A DNA stretch of 47,304 nt from JAZQQB01 sp045628865 (lineage in GTDB: Bacteria; Bacillota; Clostridia; Lachnospirales; Lachnospiraceae). The stretch spans positions 1 through 47,304 of the forward strand of contig JAZQQB010000033.1 of the NCBI GenBank assembly GCA_045628865.1, given 5' to 3'. Made by a program: the position numbers and the translations under genes. Positions within the stretch are counted from its first letter, which is position 1. Each line of letters opens with the position of its first letter. Positions 27,694 through 36,900 of this stretch are shown one piece after another. The notes under the pieces are model-generated. The model did not search any database. It saw only the letters and a list, made by a program, of their open reading frames with translations, and was not told the DNA's origin.

Positions 27694-28564
27694 CCTGATG
27701 GCCTAAGCGGAAATGACAGGACTGGGTATATTTTTTGGGAGAGCACCCAACAGCCTTGGTAAAGGCTTTGAAAAAATTACTATAATCCGAGAACCCACAC
27801 TGCTCACAGGCTGCTGCTACAGAATAGTCGTCTGCGAGCAGTTTTTTCGCGTCTGCAATGCGTCGGATGGTGATATATTTGTTGATGGTAGTTCCGGTAA
27901 TACTTTTAAATAGCCTGCAGATGTAGGATTCACTCAGGTAAAAATGCTCAGCCAGGGAGTCAATGGAGATAGTCTCTTTTATATGTGCATTGATATAGCT
28001 TAGGATATCATATATCTGATGATGGTCTTTCTTTGGTGTGATGGCTTCCTTTGACTTACTTTCGTAGAAAATGCTGTAAAGCATTGCCATAAGCTCTAAA
28101 AACGCCGATTTTTGATAGATATCCTTTGCATGCTCATGAGAGGCTGCCATTTTTTGAAATCCCTGTAAAAAATGATTCTGCTGTTCTGTATTTAAAGATA
28201 GTTTGTGTGTATGAAAAGCCTTCTTTTCACAAAAGGGAGCCGCCAGATTGGTGCAAGGTGTGGAAAGAGAGGCTAAATAATCTGGATGAATATAAAAAAT
28301 GATTTGTTCAGAAAGCCCATTTGCCTGCAGGGTGATAGAGTGCCCCTCAAAAGGATTGATGAAAAAGATATCTCCCTTCTCTACGGCGTAAAAGTGCTGA
28401 TCGATCAGAATATTTTTTCCCCCAGATACAAAGTAATGAAGCTCGAAACAGTCATGGATGTGCATGTCAGATTCCGAAACGTTGGTGGTTAAATGGGCGA
28501 TGGCAACTTCAGAGTATTTCATACAATGTTCAATTGCTTGCATTTCTGTAGAATATTTTTTCAC
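27668..28564 (-). CDS. AraC-family transcriptional regulator
   Basis: 298 residues from the GTG at 28564, which has GGAGG six bases upstream (MKKYSTEMQAIEHC). The open frame extends further but without a ribosome site. The N-terminal half is a cupin-type sensor domain (HIHDCFELHYFVSGGKNILID ... DIFFINPFEGHSI), typical of AraC proteins that sense small ligands such as sugars. The C-terminal 100 residues hold the two helix-turn-helix motifs (SIDSLAEHFYLSESYICRLFK and SVAAACEQCGFSDYSNFFKAF). It is divergent from the chemoreceptor gene, with 253 bases between start codons including a palindrome at 28721-28751, so it may control that gene or itself. Confidence 0.93.
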   Translation of the reverse strand: MKKYSTEMQAIEHCMKYSEVAIAHLTTNVSESDMHIHDCFELHYFVSGGKNILIDQHFYAVEKGDIFFINPFEGHSITLQANGLSEQIIFYIHPDYLASLSTPCTNLAAPFCEKKAFHTHKLSLNTEQQNHFLQGFQKMAASHEHAKDIYQKSAFLELMAMLYSIFYESKSKEAITPKKDHHQIYDILSYINAHIKETISIDSLAEHFYLSESYICRLFKSITGTTINKYITIRRIADAKKLLADDYSVAAACEQCGFSDYSNFFKAFTKAVGCSPKKYTQSCHFRLGHQATRYDSEE

Positions 28565-28720
28565 GGGATACCTCCATATCCGGATTATTTTTTCTAGCCA
28601 TATTGTACAAGAAGTGTTCAATATTTGCAAGGTTTTGGGAATTGCCACTGGGTAATATGTTCCTGTTGTATGATTGATAATTGTATTTTTCTTAAATGGG
28701 ATTGACAATGGAATAAAAAT

Positions 28721-28751
28721 ATTATTGATATTTTCTGAAAATATCAATAAT
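28721..28751. repeat. 14-base perfect inverted repeat in a divergent promoter region
   Basis: ATTATTGATATTTT (28721-28734) and AAAATATCAATAAT (28738-28751) flank CTG. It sits immediately upstream of the chemoreceptor promoter boxes and downstream of a TTGACA at 28702-28707. This suits an operator, or a hairpin on either transcript; no T tract follows. Confidence 0.65.
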
Positions 28752-28754
28752 TGA

Positions 28755-28783
28755 TTGAAAAATATAGAAAAAACATGTAAAAT
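28755..28783 (+). promoter_or_regulatory. Predicted promoter of the chemoreceptor gene
   Basis: TTGAAA (28755-28760), 17 bases, then TAAAAT (28778-28783) preceded directly by TG, 35 bases before the start codon. It looks like a sigma-A promoter; I do not see the sigma-28 flagellar consensus. Confidence 0.6.
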
Positions 28784-28817
28784 AAAGATGTTGAACCGTG
28801 TAATGGAGGAATTGTAT

Positions 28818-30818
28818 ATGAATCCGAAGAGAAAAAGTAGTATTAAGGGATATTTAAATAAACATTTTATGCTTATCGTAGGTTTTTCCTTTTTGGTAAT
28901 CTTTCTGGTTACCTTTATCATTGTGGAACGAGATATGCGAAATGTAAAGGAACAGAGTATTGCCCGAATTGTAAATGATGGTGCTCAGAACCTGACAGCG
29001 AAGATTGACTGCATGTTTGCAAGTGCCTATACGATTGCCGCAGATGAGGTAATTGCGGATCCGTCTATTCCATTTGAGGAGAAGAGAGATAAGCTTGTTC
29101 GATATGGTGAGGAAAGAAATATTAGCTCTCTTGGCTATATTTCCAAGGAAGGGTATTTGATTTCAACAGATGGATTTGAGAATGATATTAGTGAAAGGCA
29201 GTATTATAAGGATCTGATGGCAGGTGGTTTGTATATCAGCTATCCGCAGTTTAATACTGCAACAGGAAAACAGATTATCTTTATTGGTGTGCCAAGATAT
29301 TACAATGGTGAGATTGTTGGCGCAATGACCTGTTGCTTTGATTCTTCTGTTCTTTCAGAACTGGTGGCTGAGTTAAATTATATGGGTGAAGGACGTGCCT
29401 ATATGATCAGTGATACTGGCTTGACGATTGCGTCCTACAATTTAGACGATGTTTTGAACAATTACAATATTTTGGAAGCTGCGAAAGAGGATGCTTCCCT
29501 GGAAGAAGCAGCTATTGTACATCAAAGAATGATCAATCATGAAAGTGGCTCTGATTATTTAAATGGAAACATGCTGTTTTACGATAAGGTCAGAGATGGT
29601 GCCAACTGGACAGTTGTTTTGGAAATTCCCAAAAAACTGTATTTTAAAGAAATCTACCAGCTGGTTATTATCTTTGTGATGTTCACTGCCATAGGTCTTT
29701 CCATTGTAGCGATATCTTCACTGATGCTTGGCACTAAACTTGGAAAACGATTAAAGAGATTGAGCGCTTCTTTGGAAGAGGTCTCTACAGGTAACTTTTT
29801 GTTAGAATTTGATCAGGTGGAATTGGAAAACCGGGATGAGATTGGAGACATTTATCGATCTACAAGGCGTACAGTGACAGATATTGGTCATACTTTAAAT
29901 TCCATGAAGCAGATTACAACTGAGCTTGTGTCACAGACACAGCTATTGAACAATACTTCTGAAAATCTGGAAAGTGGAACGGGTTCGGTAACGGATTCGG
30001 TATTAGAGATTTCAAATGGAAATAACAAACAGGCAGGCGAAATCAATAATATTCATGTACAGATGGATATTTTCCGCGAAAATGTAGAGAATGCAGATGA
30101 GAGTATTACGAAGGTAGTTGGAATCACCTCATCCGTGAATGATAAATTAAAAACCGGAAATGTTGAGATGGGTAAGCTGCAAAAGTCCTTTAAGGAATTC
30201 AATGAAAACTTTGAGGAGTTTAGAAAAATCATTGGAAATATGAATGAAAGCTTAAACTCCATTACGCTGATTACCTCTTCTATCAGTGAGATCGCTGATC
30301 AGACCAACCTGCTTTCTTTAAATGCTTCTATTGAGGCGGCCAGGGCAGGAGAGGCAGGACGAGGCTTTAGCGTAGTTGCACAGGAAATTTCCAAGTTGGC
30401 AGAACAATGTTCTATTTCTGCATCTGAAATCAGTAATGTGATCGATGTGATCATAGAAAGTGGAAAACAGCTCATTGATTCAACCTCGGATATGGATCAG
30501 CAGATGACTCAACAGAATGGTATTATCATTGATACGCTGGAAGCATTTAACATTCTAGCTAATGATATGAATGAGATGTTCCCACAGATTAAGGCTATTT
30601 CAGAAATATCACATACCAATATGGAAACCAGTCAGACCATTGTAAAGTCTATCCAGACGGTGGATGCTATTTCTGAGGAATTAGTTGCAACCACCCATTC
30701 TGTAAGCGAAGTCAGTGACAGTTTTGTGGTATCAAGCAAGAATGTAGGAGATGCGTCCAAACTCATTGGCGAGGTATCTGAGCGGTTAAATAATTTAGCA
30801 CAGAAATTCAATGTATAA
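28818..30818 (+). CDS. Methyl-accepting chemotaxis protein with extracellular Cache-type sensor
   Basis: 666-residue chemoreceptor. A basic N-terminus is followed by a first membrane helix (about 18-40). A periplasmic-side sensor domain of about 250 residues resembles dCache (GYISKEGYLISTDGFENDISERQYYKDLMAG ... PRYYNGEIVGAMTCCFD). A second membrane helix follows, then HAMP and the long helical signalling domain. The signalling tip is intact and recognisable (EIADQTNLLSLNASIEAARAGEAGRGF). The ATG at 28818 (MNPKRKSS) has GGAGG eight bases upstream; earlier in-frame ATGs lack one. It implies chemotaxis and probably motility, although no other che or flagellar genes lie here. The ligand is unknown. 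Confidence 0.94.
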   Translation: MNPKRKSSIKGYLNKHFMLIVGFSFLVIFLVTFIIVERDMRNVKEQSIARIVNDGAQNLTAKIDCMFASAYTIAADEVIADPSIPFEEKRDKLVRYGEERNISSLGYISKEGYLISTDGFENDISERQYYKDLMAGGLYISYPQFNTATGKQIIFIGVPRYYNGEIVGAMTCCFDSSVLSELVAELNYMGEGRAYMISDTGLTIASYNLDDVLNNYNILEAAKEDASLEEAAIVHQRMINHESGSDYLNGNMLFYDKVRDGANWTVVLEIPKKLYFKEIYQLVIIFVMFTAIGLSIVAISSLMLGTKLGKRLKRLSASLEEVSTGNFLLEFDQVELENRDEIGDIYRSTRRTVTDIGHTLNSMKQITTELVSQTQLLNNTSENLESGTGSVTDSVLEISNGNNKQAGEINNIHVQMDIFRENVENADESITKVVGITSSVNDKLKTGNVEMGKLQKSFKEFNENFEEFRKIIGNMNESLNSITLITSSISEIADQTNLLSLNASIEAARAGEAGRGFSVVAQEISKLAEQCSISASEISNVIDVIIESGKQLIDSTSDMDQQMTQQNGIIIDTLEAFNILANDMNEMFPQIKAISEISHTNMETSQTIVKSIQTVDAISEELVATTHSVSEVSDSFVVSSKNVGDASKLIGEVSERLNNLAQKFNV

Positions 30819-30846
30819 TAGATTCATTCATTTTACATACTTTTCC

Positions 30847-30902
30847 AAAAAACTCCTGGACACACAGAATCATTGATTGGTTTTGTGGGTGTAGGAGTTT
30901 TT
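30847..30902 (+). terminator. Intrinsic terminator after the chemoreceptor gene
   Basis: AAAAACTCCT pairs with AGGAGTTTTT, with further inner pairing of ACACACA to TGTGGGTGT. The T tract lies in and after the right arm. Confidence 0.85.
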
Positions 30903-31263
30903 GAGTCTCAATCACATATTTTGTGGGATTTAGGATTTTTTTCCTGGCTCCGACGGCTCATGTCGAATAATTTCAAAAAGAATTATTCATCATCAGGATA
31001 TCCTCAGCCATGACAGTCTCATCTCTTCGAGAGTAGGACAGGCTGACGTAAGGCTTAGAAAACTATATCGTAGTAACGTCAATTCCACGAAAAAATGATT
31101 GACCCGTTTTTTCTCGAAAATGACTAGATTTTTCATTTATTCTGTGATAAAATTTTAACGATCATCCCAAAAATCAAAATTAGATTAAATCAACGGATGA
31201 TTCAATGCACAAAGGGTGAGTTCTTTTTGAAATCGGGTAAATAGATTTTTGAGAGGAAATAAT
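30903..31263 (+). other. Gene-free region with several hairpins; candidate structured RNA
   Basis: No coding sequence is seen. Hairpins occur at 30966-30987 (AATAATT with AATTATT), at 31005-31045 (CAGCC with GGCTG enclosing GTC/GAC and TCTC-TTC-GAGA, with an internal loop TCA opposite GTAG) and at 31078-31103 (GTCAAT with ATTGAC, followed by CCGTTTTTT). The last has the form of a weak terminator. A possible -10 (TAAAAT, 31148-31153) for the lipoprotein gene follows, without a good -35. The GAGAGTAGGAC segment resembles the 3' part of 5S rRNA, but the rest does not. No known riboswitch signature was recognised. Confidence 0.4.
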
Positions 31264-32103
31264 ATGAAGAGGAAAGCTTATGAGAAACTCCTTTTGGCGT
31301 TTCTTTCTATGGGAATAACCACTTCTTTGCTTTTGCAGGGTTGTGGAAACACTGTAAAACAGGCAAGTAGTCCATTTTCTGATGCGAAGCCAAAGGAAAC
31401 AACAGATGGAGTGATGAAAGAGGATGAAATTGTAAGGGATAGTGTTGATGCTACGGATACTGTCAGGTGGATCAATGCGTCTTATGCTATTTTGACAGAG
31501 ATCAATGGACAGGATTATTCTATGTTCGGCGGGATGGAGGCTACACAGGCCAATAAGATCATGGAGGTTGCCAGCTTAGAGGAATGGTGGGATGTGACAG
31601 ACCGAAAAAGTGCAGATGAAACACTTGACTGGGTGCTAACAGAGGGACACAGAACGGACTTTTTGGAAACTGTTGGAATCATGGAAGAATGTGGATTTTC
31701 TGAATTGACGCCTCAGGAAAGAGAACAGGTTTTAGTGGAAGATTTTGAACTGGATGAGGACAGTGCTTCCATTTATGCCAATTATTACAAAATGTATGAG
31801 CAGTATGGTACGACAGCTATTGATGCCTGGGATTACTGCCGTGGTATGAATCTATGCGGATTTTATTACATTGCAGGATATTACACGAAAGAGGAAGCAT
31901 TGGACAAGGCACTTGAAATCGCCAATACCACGCAGAGTAGATTTGGTTCCTGGGACGATTTAGTGGATAGCTATTTACGCGGTTATGAGTACTGGATGGA
32001 TGAAGACAGTGCGGAGCGTCGTGGGATTTATGAGGATCTGTGTGCAAGAGAGGACAATCCATATGCTGTGGATTATCACACTGTGCTCACAAAGGAATGG
32101 TAA
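31264..32103 (+). CDS. DUF1266-containing lipoprotein
   Basis: 279-residue lipoprotein. The signal sequence MKRKAYEKLLLAFLSMGITT and lipobox LLQGC predict cleavage and lipidation at C27. A flexible linker of about 30 residues follows, then a DUF1266-type domain running to the end. It is recognised by WINASYAILTEING, the WWDVTD segment, DETLDWVLTEGHRTDF and the C-terminal RFGSWDDLVDSYLRGYEYW. The function of the domain is unknown. The ATG at 31264 has AGAGG seven bases upstream; an ATG five codons earlier has no site. It precedes the hydrogenase gene by 83 bases in the same direction, with no clear terminator between. Confidence 0.82.
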   Translation: MKRKAYEKLLLAFLSMGITTSLLLQGCGNTVKQASSPFSDAKPKETTDGVMKEDEIVRDSVDATDTVRWINASYAILTEINGQDYSMFGGMEATQANKIMEVASLEEWWDVTDRKSADETLDWVLTEGHRTDFLETVGIMEECGFSELTPQEREQVLVEDFELDEDSASIYANYYKMYEQYGTTAIDAWDYCRGMNLCGFYYIAGYYTKEEALDKALEIANTTQSRFGSWDDLVDSYLRGYEYWMDEDSAERRGIYEDLCAREDNPYAVDYHTVLTKEW

Positions 32104-32186
32104 TTTGTACACGTTCTTGACTTGAATAGAAGATTTTGAAAAAGACTAAGGATAGGGAATAGATTTTTAAGTTACAGGAGGTAGCT

Positions 32187-33683
32187 ATGGCAGCTAATAA
32201 CATGCGTGGTCTTGATACAGAAGTTCGTAAGACCAGAAGACAGATTTTTAAAGAGGTGGCACTTGTTGCTTACAATTCCAAGGATGTGGTAAGAGATATT
32301 GAGGCTCTTCCATACAAACTTGCAGATACAGAACAGTCCCGTTATTGGGAAAGTATTTACCGTGAAAGAGCGGTAAATCGTGAGAGAATCAGACTTGCAA
32401 TGGGTATGAGTCTTCGTCCGGAAAACCAGCCAGTCAATGTCAGCTACGGAATAGAAGAAAGTAACATTGCGGAAAAATATTATGAACCACCACTTTTACA
32501 GGTGATTCCAACAGCATGTAATGCATGTCCTGAGAATCAGTTTTTTGTAACAGACAGATGTATGGGATGTGTGGCACATCCATGTGGCGAGGTATGCCCA
32601 AAGGGTGCCATTTCCATGAAAAATGGTAAGTCCTATATCGATCAGGAAAAATGTATCAAATGTGGTAAGTGTAAACAGGTTTGTCCATATGATGCTATTT
32701 CTCATCAGGAACGTCCTTGTAAGGTTGCTTGTGGTGTAGATGCTATTGCAAATGACGATTATGGCCGTGCCAAGATCAATACGGATAAATGTGTTTCCTG
32801 TGGTATGTGCATGGTTAGCTGTCCATTCGGCGCCATTGCAGATAAGTCTCAAATTTTTCAGCTGATCAGAGCAATGCAGACAGGAAAAGAAATCTATGCA
32901 CAGGTAGCCCCTGCTTTTGTTGGCCAGTTTGGGAAAAATATCAATCCTAACGTGATCAAAAAGGCACTGCTTGACCTTGGATTTGCTGGTGTATATGAGA
33001 CAGCTATTGGTGCAGATATGGGCTGTATGGCAGAGGCTGAGCATTATGTAAATGCTGTAGCAACAGGAGAATTACCATTCTTACTGACATCCTGCTGTCC
33101 ATCATGGTCTGTTATGGCAAAGAATCTGTTCCCGGAAACCATTGGCAATATTTCCAATGAGTTAACACCAATGGTAGCTACAGCAAGAAAGATCAAGGAG
33201 GAGCATCCGGATGCAGGTGTGGTATTTATTGGACCATGTGCAAGTAAGAAGTTGGAAGCATCCAGAAGAACTGTTCGAAGTGATGTAGATTTTGTTATTA
33301 CCTTCGAAGAATTACAAGGGATGTTTGATGCCAAAGAAATCGATCTTGCAGCATTATCTGAGGCAGAACCAATTGATGATGCAACAGGAGCAGGACGTGG
33401 TTATGGTGTTGCCGGTGGTGTAGCTTCAGCCATTGAGAAGTGTATCAAGGCTTATTACCCGGGCACAGAGGTTAAGATCGAGCATGCAGAAGGACTGGCA
33501 GATTGCAGAAAAGCTCTTATGCTTGCCAAGGCTGGTAAGATGAATGGCTGTCTGATCGAGGGTATGGCATGTCCTGGTGGTTGTGTTGCTGGTGCAGGAA
33601 CCAATATTCCGATCCTTCAGGCGAATAAAGAGGTTACTGGCTTTAAGGCTCAGGCTTCCAAGGAAATTCCAGATAAAGAATAA
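32187..33683 (+). CDS. Monomeric [FeFe] hydrogenase with four N-terminal Fe-S motifs (group B-like)
   Basis: 498-residue cytoplasmic iron hydrogenase that interconverts protons and hydrogen. After an N-terminal extension of about 105 residues come cysteine-rich cluster motifs: C111-x2-C114 with RCMGCVAHPCGEVCP, CIKCGKCKQVCP, PCKVACG and CVSCGMCMVSCP. The catalytic H-cluster domain has all three signatures: TSCCPSW at 301-307 (C303, C304), GPCASKK at 349-355 (C351) and EGMACPGGC ending at 466 (C462, C466). TSCCPSW instead of TSCCPGW, and the cluster arrangement, point to group B rather than the classic bifurcating group A enzymes. Electron donor genes (HydA/C, NADH or ferredoxin partners) are absent here. 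Ribosome site AGGAGG. It ends at a terminator. Confidence 0.92.
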   Translation: MAANNMRGLDTEVRKTRRQIFKEVALVAYNSKDVVRDIEALPYKLADTEQSRYWESIYRERAVNRERIRLAMGMSLRPENQPVNVSYGIEESNIAEKYYEPPLLQVIPTACNACPENQFFVTDRCMGCVAHPCGEVCPKGAISMKNGKSYIDQEKCIKCGKCKQVCPYDAISHQERPCKVACGVDAIANDDYGRAKINTDKCVSCGMCMVSCPFGAIADKSQIFQLIRAMQTGKEIYAQVAPAFVGQFGKNINPNVIKKALLDLGFAGVYETAIGADMGCMAEAEHYVNAVATGELPFLLTSCCPSWSVMAKNLFPETIGNISNELTPMVATARKIKEEHPDAGVVFIGPCASKKLEASRRTVRSDVDFVITFEELQGMFDAKEIDLAALSEAEPIDDATGAGRGYGVAGGVASAIEKCIKAYYPGTEVKIEHAEGLADCRKALMLAKAGKMNGCLIEGMACPGGCVAGAGTNIPILQANKEVTGFKAQASKEIPDKE

Positions 33684-33744
33684 GCTTTGCGCAGGGATAT
33701 GAATATTTTGAAAATGTAATAAGATTTTATTGAAAAGATAAATG

Positions 33745-33786
33745 ACAGGCAATTGTTTCAGGAATGGGACGGTTGCCTGTTTTTTG
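33745..33786 (+). terminator. Intrinsic terminator after the hydrogenase gene
   Basis: ACAGGCAA pairs with TTGCCTGT, with inner pairing GTTTCA to TGGGAC around a GGAA tetraloop, followed by TTTTTTGTTT. Confidence 0.85.
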
Positions 33787-33825
33787 TTTCATAGGAAATT
33801 CTTCAAATTTCCTATGAAACAAAAA
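33781..33825. repeat. 20-base perfect inverted repeat between the hydrogenase and K3 genes
   Basis: The segments 33781-33800 and 33806-33825 are perfect reverse complements (core GTTTCATAGGAAATT) around CTTCA. Its left arm overlaps the T tract of the hydrogenase terminator. No T tract follows on either strand, so it is not itself a standard terminator. Confidence 0.75.
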
Positions 33826-33907
33826 GCTCCGCAAAGGATGCGCACGCTTGTGCAGAGGAAGTTGTCGCAATTTGTGATAGAATTGTAGAAATATTCTGAA
33901 AAATATA

Positions 33908-33916
33908 TGGTATAAT
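33908..33916 (+). promoter_or_regulatory. Extended -10 promoter of the K3-K4 kinase operon
   Basis: TGGTATAAT is a perfect extended -10 about 40 bases before the K3 start. A good -35 at 17 bases is missing, which extended -10 promoters tolerate. Confidence 0.6.
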
Positions 33917-33956
33917 AAAGTGATATGTTGGGGGTAGTGTAGAAAGGTATGACCAT

Positions 33957-36900
33957 ATGACAGAACTTGAGTTATTATTCGCACAATATAAAAAGAATAT
34001 GGATGAGATGGATGCGCTTCGTAATAAGAGCTTCGAGTTCCCAGAGGAGGAAAACTGGAAAGACTGGTATAGACAGATTCAGCGCAGTATGGAAAATATC
34101 TATCAGAAAAGTGCTGTCCTTTTAAAGAAACTCACTAGTCTGATCAATGGTCCTATGACTATAGATCTAGCAGATTCGTTGTATGAGCAGACTATGAAGA
34201 TGTATCGGGAAAACTATGATGATGGAGAGTTTTTGATCATTATCTTCAATGTTTTAGAGCCTTTCTACGAAAGTTTAAAGGATAAAGACTATAGAGAAAT
34301 ACTGATCCCAATGTATCTGGCACATTCCTATGAGCTGAATGCAGTTATGTACAGTCAGGCCTCTATTGAACAAATGAATGTGACTATGCTTGAAAAGGTA
34401 TTAGCTTTTGAACCGGTGTTTGATACGTTATCAGAGCAGATGCGTATTTGTTTTTGGAAGGCTGTCTTTAACTATGTTATTGTCGGTACGGATCATAAAA
34501 ACTGGACTGTAGCGCAATCCTTTGCATTGTTTGAGTATTACTGGAAACTTTGGGAGTCTGATCATGTGCAGGAGATTGAAAAAAACAATTCTGCTGCACA
34601 GGCTGTTATGAACAATTTTTTTGGATCCTTTGCTTGTATCACATATCGAATAAATGAGCTGGAGGAGAAAAATGTTCCGGACTTCATCAGAATTATGGAC
34701 CTGATTTACGAAAGACAGATAGTTAATGTATCAGATGAAAAAGAACTGGGTGAGGTTACTTACGCAGGTTATTTGTATTCGTCCTATTTAAAGGGAGAAG
34801 AGACCATAAATACCATATTTGATCAATTCTGCACCTATTACCAGTGTGTTTCCAGAAAAATAAGTGAAGAAGAGATTATGGATAAGAATAGGATCTATTT
34901 CTTCTACGGCTGCACGACAATTTTATATTGCTTTGCACAAAAAGGAATCAATCCTGAGAAGAAAAATCAAATGATTGGAATGATTCGTGCTTTGACTGAA
35001 TCCAAATGGAGGATTGAAGATACAAAGGTGCTGTTGATACTCATGGATTTAACAACGCTGTTATGTGATATCATGGTAGATTTTTCTGGTAAGGAAATCG
35101 ATATTGAAGATTTTTATTATCAGATGCTGGTATGTAAAAATATCCCATCCTTTATTCATGCCAGGCATGTAGCCCAGTTGGCTGTGTTGCTTTTAGAGGA
35201 AGCACTTTTGAAAAAACCGGTTCTTTTTGATCAATATTCCGATATGCCGTTAAAGGATTTTGTAACTTATGTAGAAAAGTGCGGACTTTTCCATGACATT
35301 GGCAGTATTGCAACCTCATTTTTGACTTATTATAGAAATCGTCCTTTGTTACCAGCAGAATTAGAATTGATCAATATGCACCCGCTTTCCAGCTTGGCTA
35401 TGGTTGAAAAATCCCACGAGATGGACTGCTATAAGAATGTTATGGCAGGACATCATAAAAGCTTTGATGGAAAAAGTGGATTTCCAGAAGAGATTGACAA
35501 TACAAAATTCGAAGATAAGATTCTGATCGATCTGATCCATATAGTGGATTATATTGATATAAGATGTGATGCCTTCTTCTCCTATCAGGCAACTACAGTT
35601 CAAGATCTTTTGCATGAACTGGATGAAAAGAAAGGTACGGAATTTCATCCTGATTTTGTAGAAATGATCTTAGAAAACAGAGTACTTCAGGAAAAAATCC
35701 AGGAAATCGTTCAGTTAAGCTATACTTCTTTAAAGGAATATCATGAAAATGCAGAGGGAATCGCAGTATATCAGAGTACAGAGGAATTCGTTTCCCAACT
35801 GGATGAAAGAATGCAAGAGGCATTTAGTAATCATACGCCTGATGATTTCATGAAGTATGTGGATCGATTGTTTGCCATATCTGCAAGGGAGTATTCTGAC
35901 CGGCTTTTGGGTGTAGCGTATTATTACACAATGAGAGTTCATATGCATAAGGACGAGTATACAGAAGCCATGAATGCAGGTCGGGAAGCAGTTAGATATT
36001 TAGACAATACAGAAGAATATGAGAAGACAACAACAGCGTATAACATACTTGGTGCGATTATGCAGATTATGGGCAACAAGGAAAATGGACTACATTATTT
36101 TTTGATGAGTCTTGAAAGAGCGAAACTTTGTGAAGATGCGGATACAGCATTATTCTACCCATATAATAACATTGCCAATCTTATGAAAAATGTAGGACAA
36201 GTGGATAGGGCATTATATTATTATAATCTGGCTGAAAAGCTTAACATTTGTAATGATATGCTAAGACTTGCTATGTATTGCAACATTATGTACTGTTATG
36301 TTCTTACCAATAATGATGATAAAATAGCTGAATATTATGAATTGATCAAGACGTATGAGCAGGAGGAGGATTATCCTGTATTCCTTGTGAATGTTTATAC
36401 CGCTTGTTTGCACGAATATTATGATGACATAGTGCAGATGGTGGAATCCATCAAATTTGCCATTAAGGATCGGGTTTACTTAAAGGAATATTCTTCCTAT
36501 ATGGATGAGATACATATTTGTCTGGATCTTTTGGAAAAACATGAAGAGTATGAACTGCTTATGGAAATGATGAATCAGTGTCTTGATTATTTTAAGCAGG
36601 ATATGATCTCGTTCCAGGAATATCAGCGATTTTTACAGCAGAAGGCCCGCTGCGAGAAAAAATGTGGTGACAGGGAGAATCTTTTAAAGACCCTGAGCAT
36701 TCTTGAAGAAAATATTGAACATGAAAATAGCAGCACTTCAGAAAAAATACTGGATCTTGAAAAGAACTATGCAGATATGTTAAAAAGACAGGCAAACCAG
36801 AGATATCTGCAAAGGGAAAAGGAACGTCTGGAAAAGGAAGTTTTGGTGGCACGTGAGGCCAATCAGGCAAAAAACACATTTTTATCGGCCATGTCTCATG

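Noticed and set aside
31000..31050. Functional 5S rRNA gene
   Set aside because: Only the GAGAGTAGGAC segment resembles 5S rRNA; the other conserved 5S segments are missing and no other rRNA genes are nearby.
32496..33044. 182-codon minus-strand open frame inside the hydrogenase gene
   Set aside because: Cysteine and threonine richness reflects the complement of the ferredoxin-like motifs; the plus-strand gene is unambiguous.
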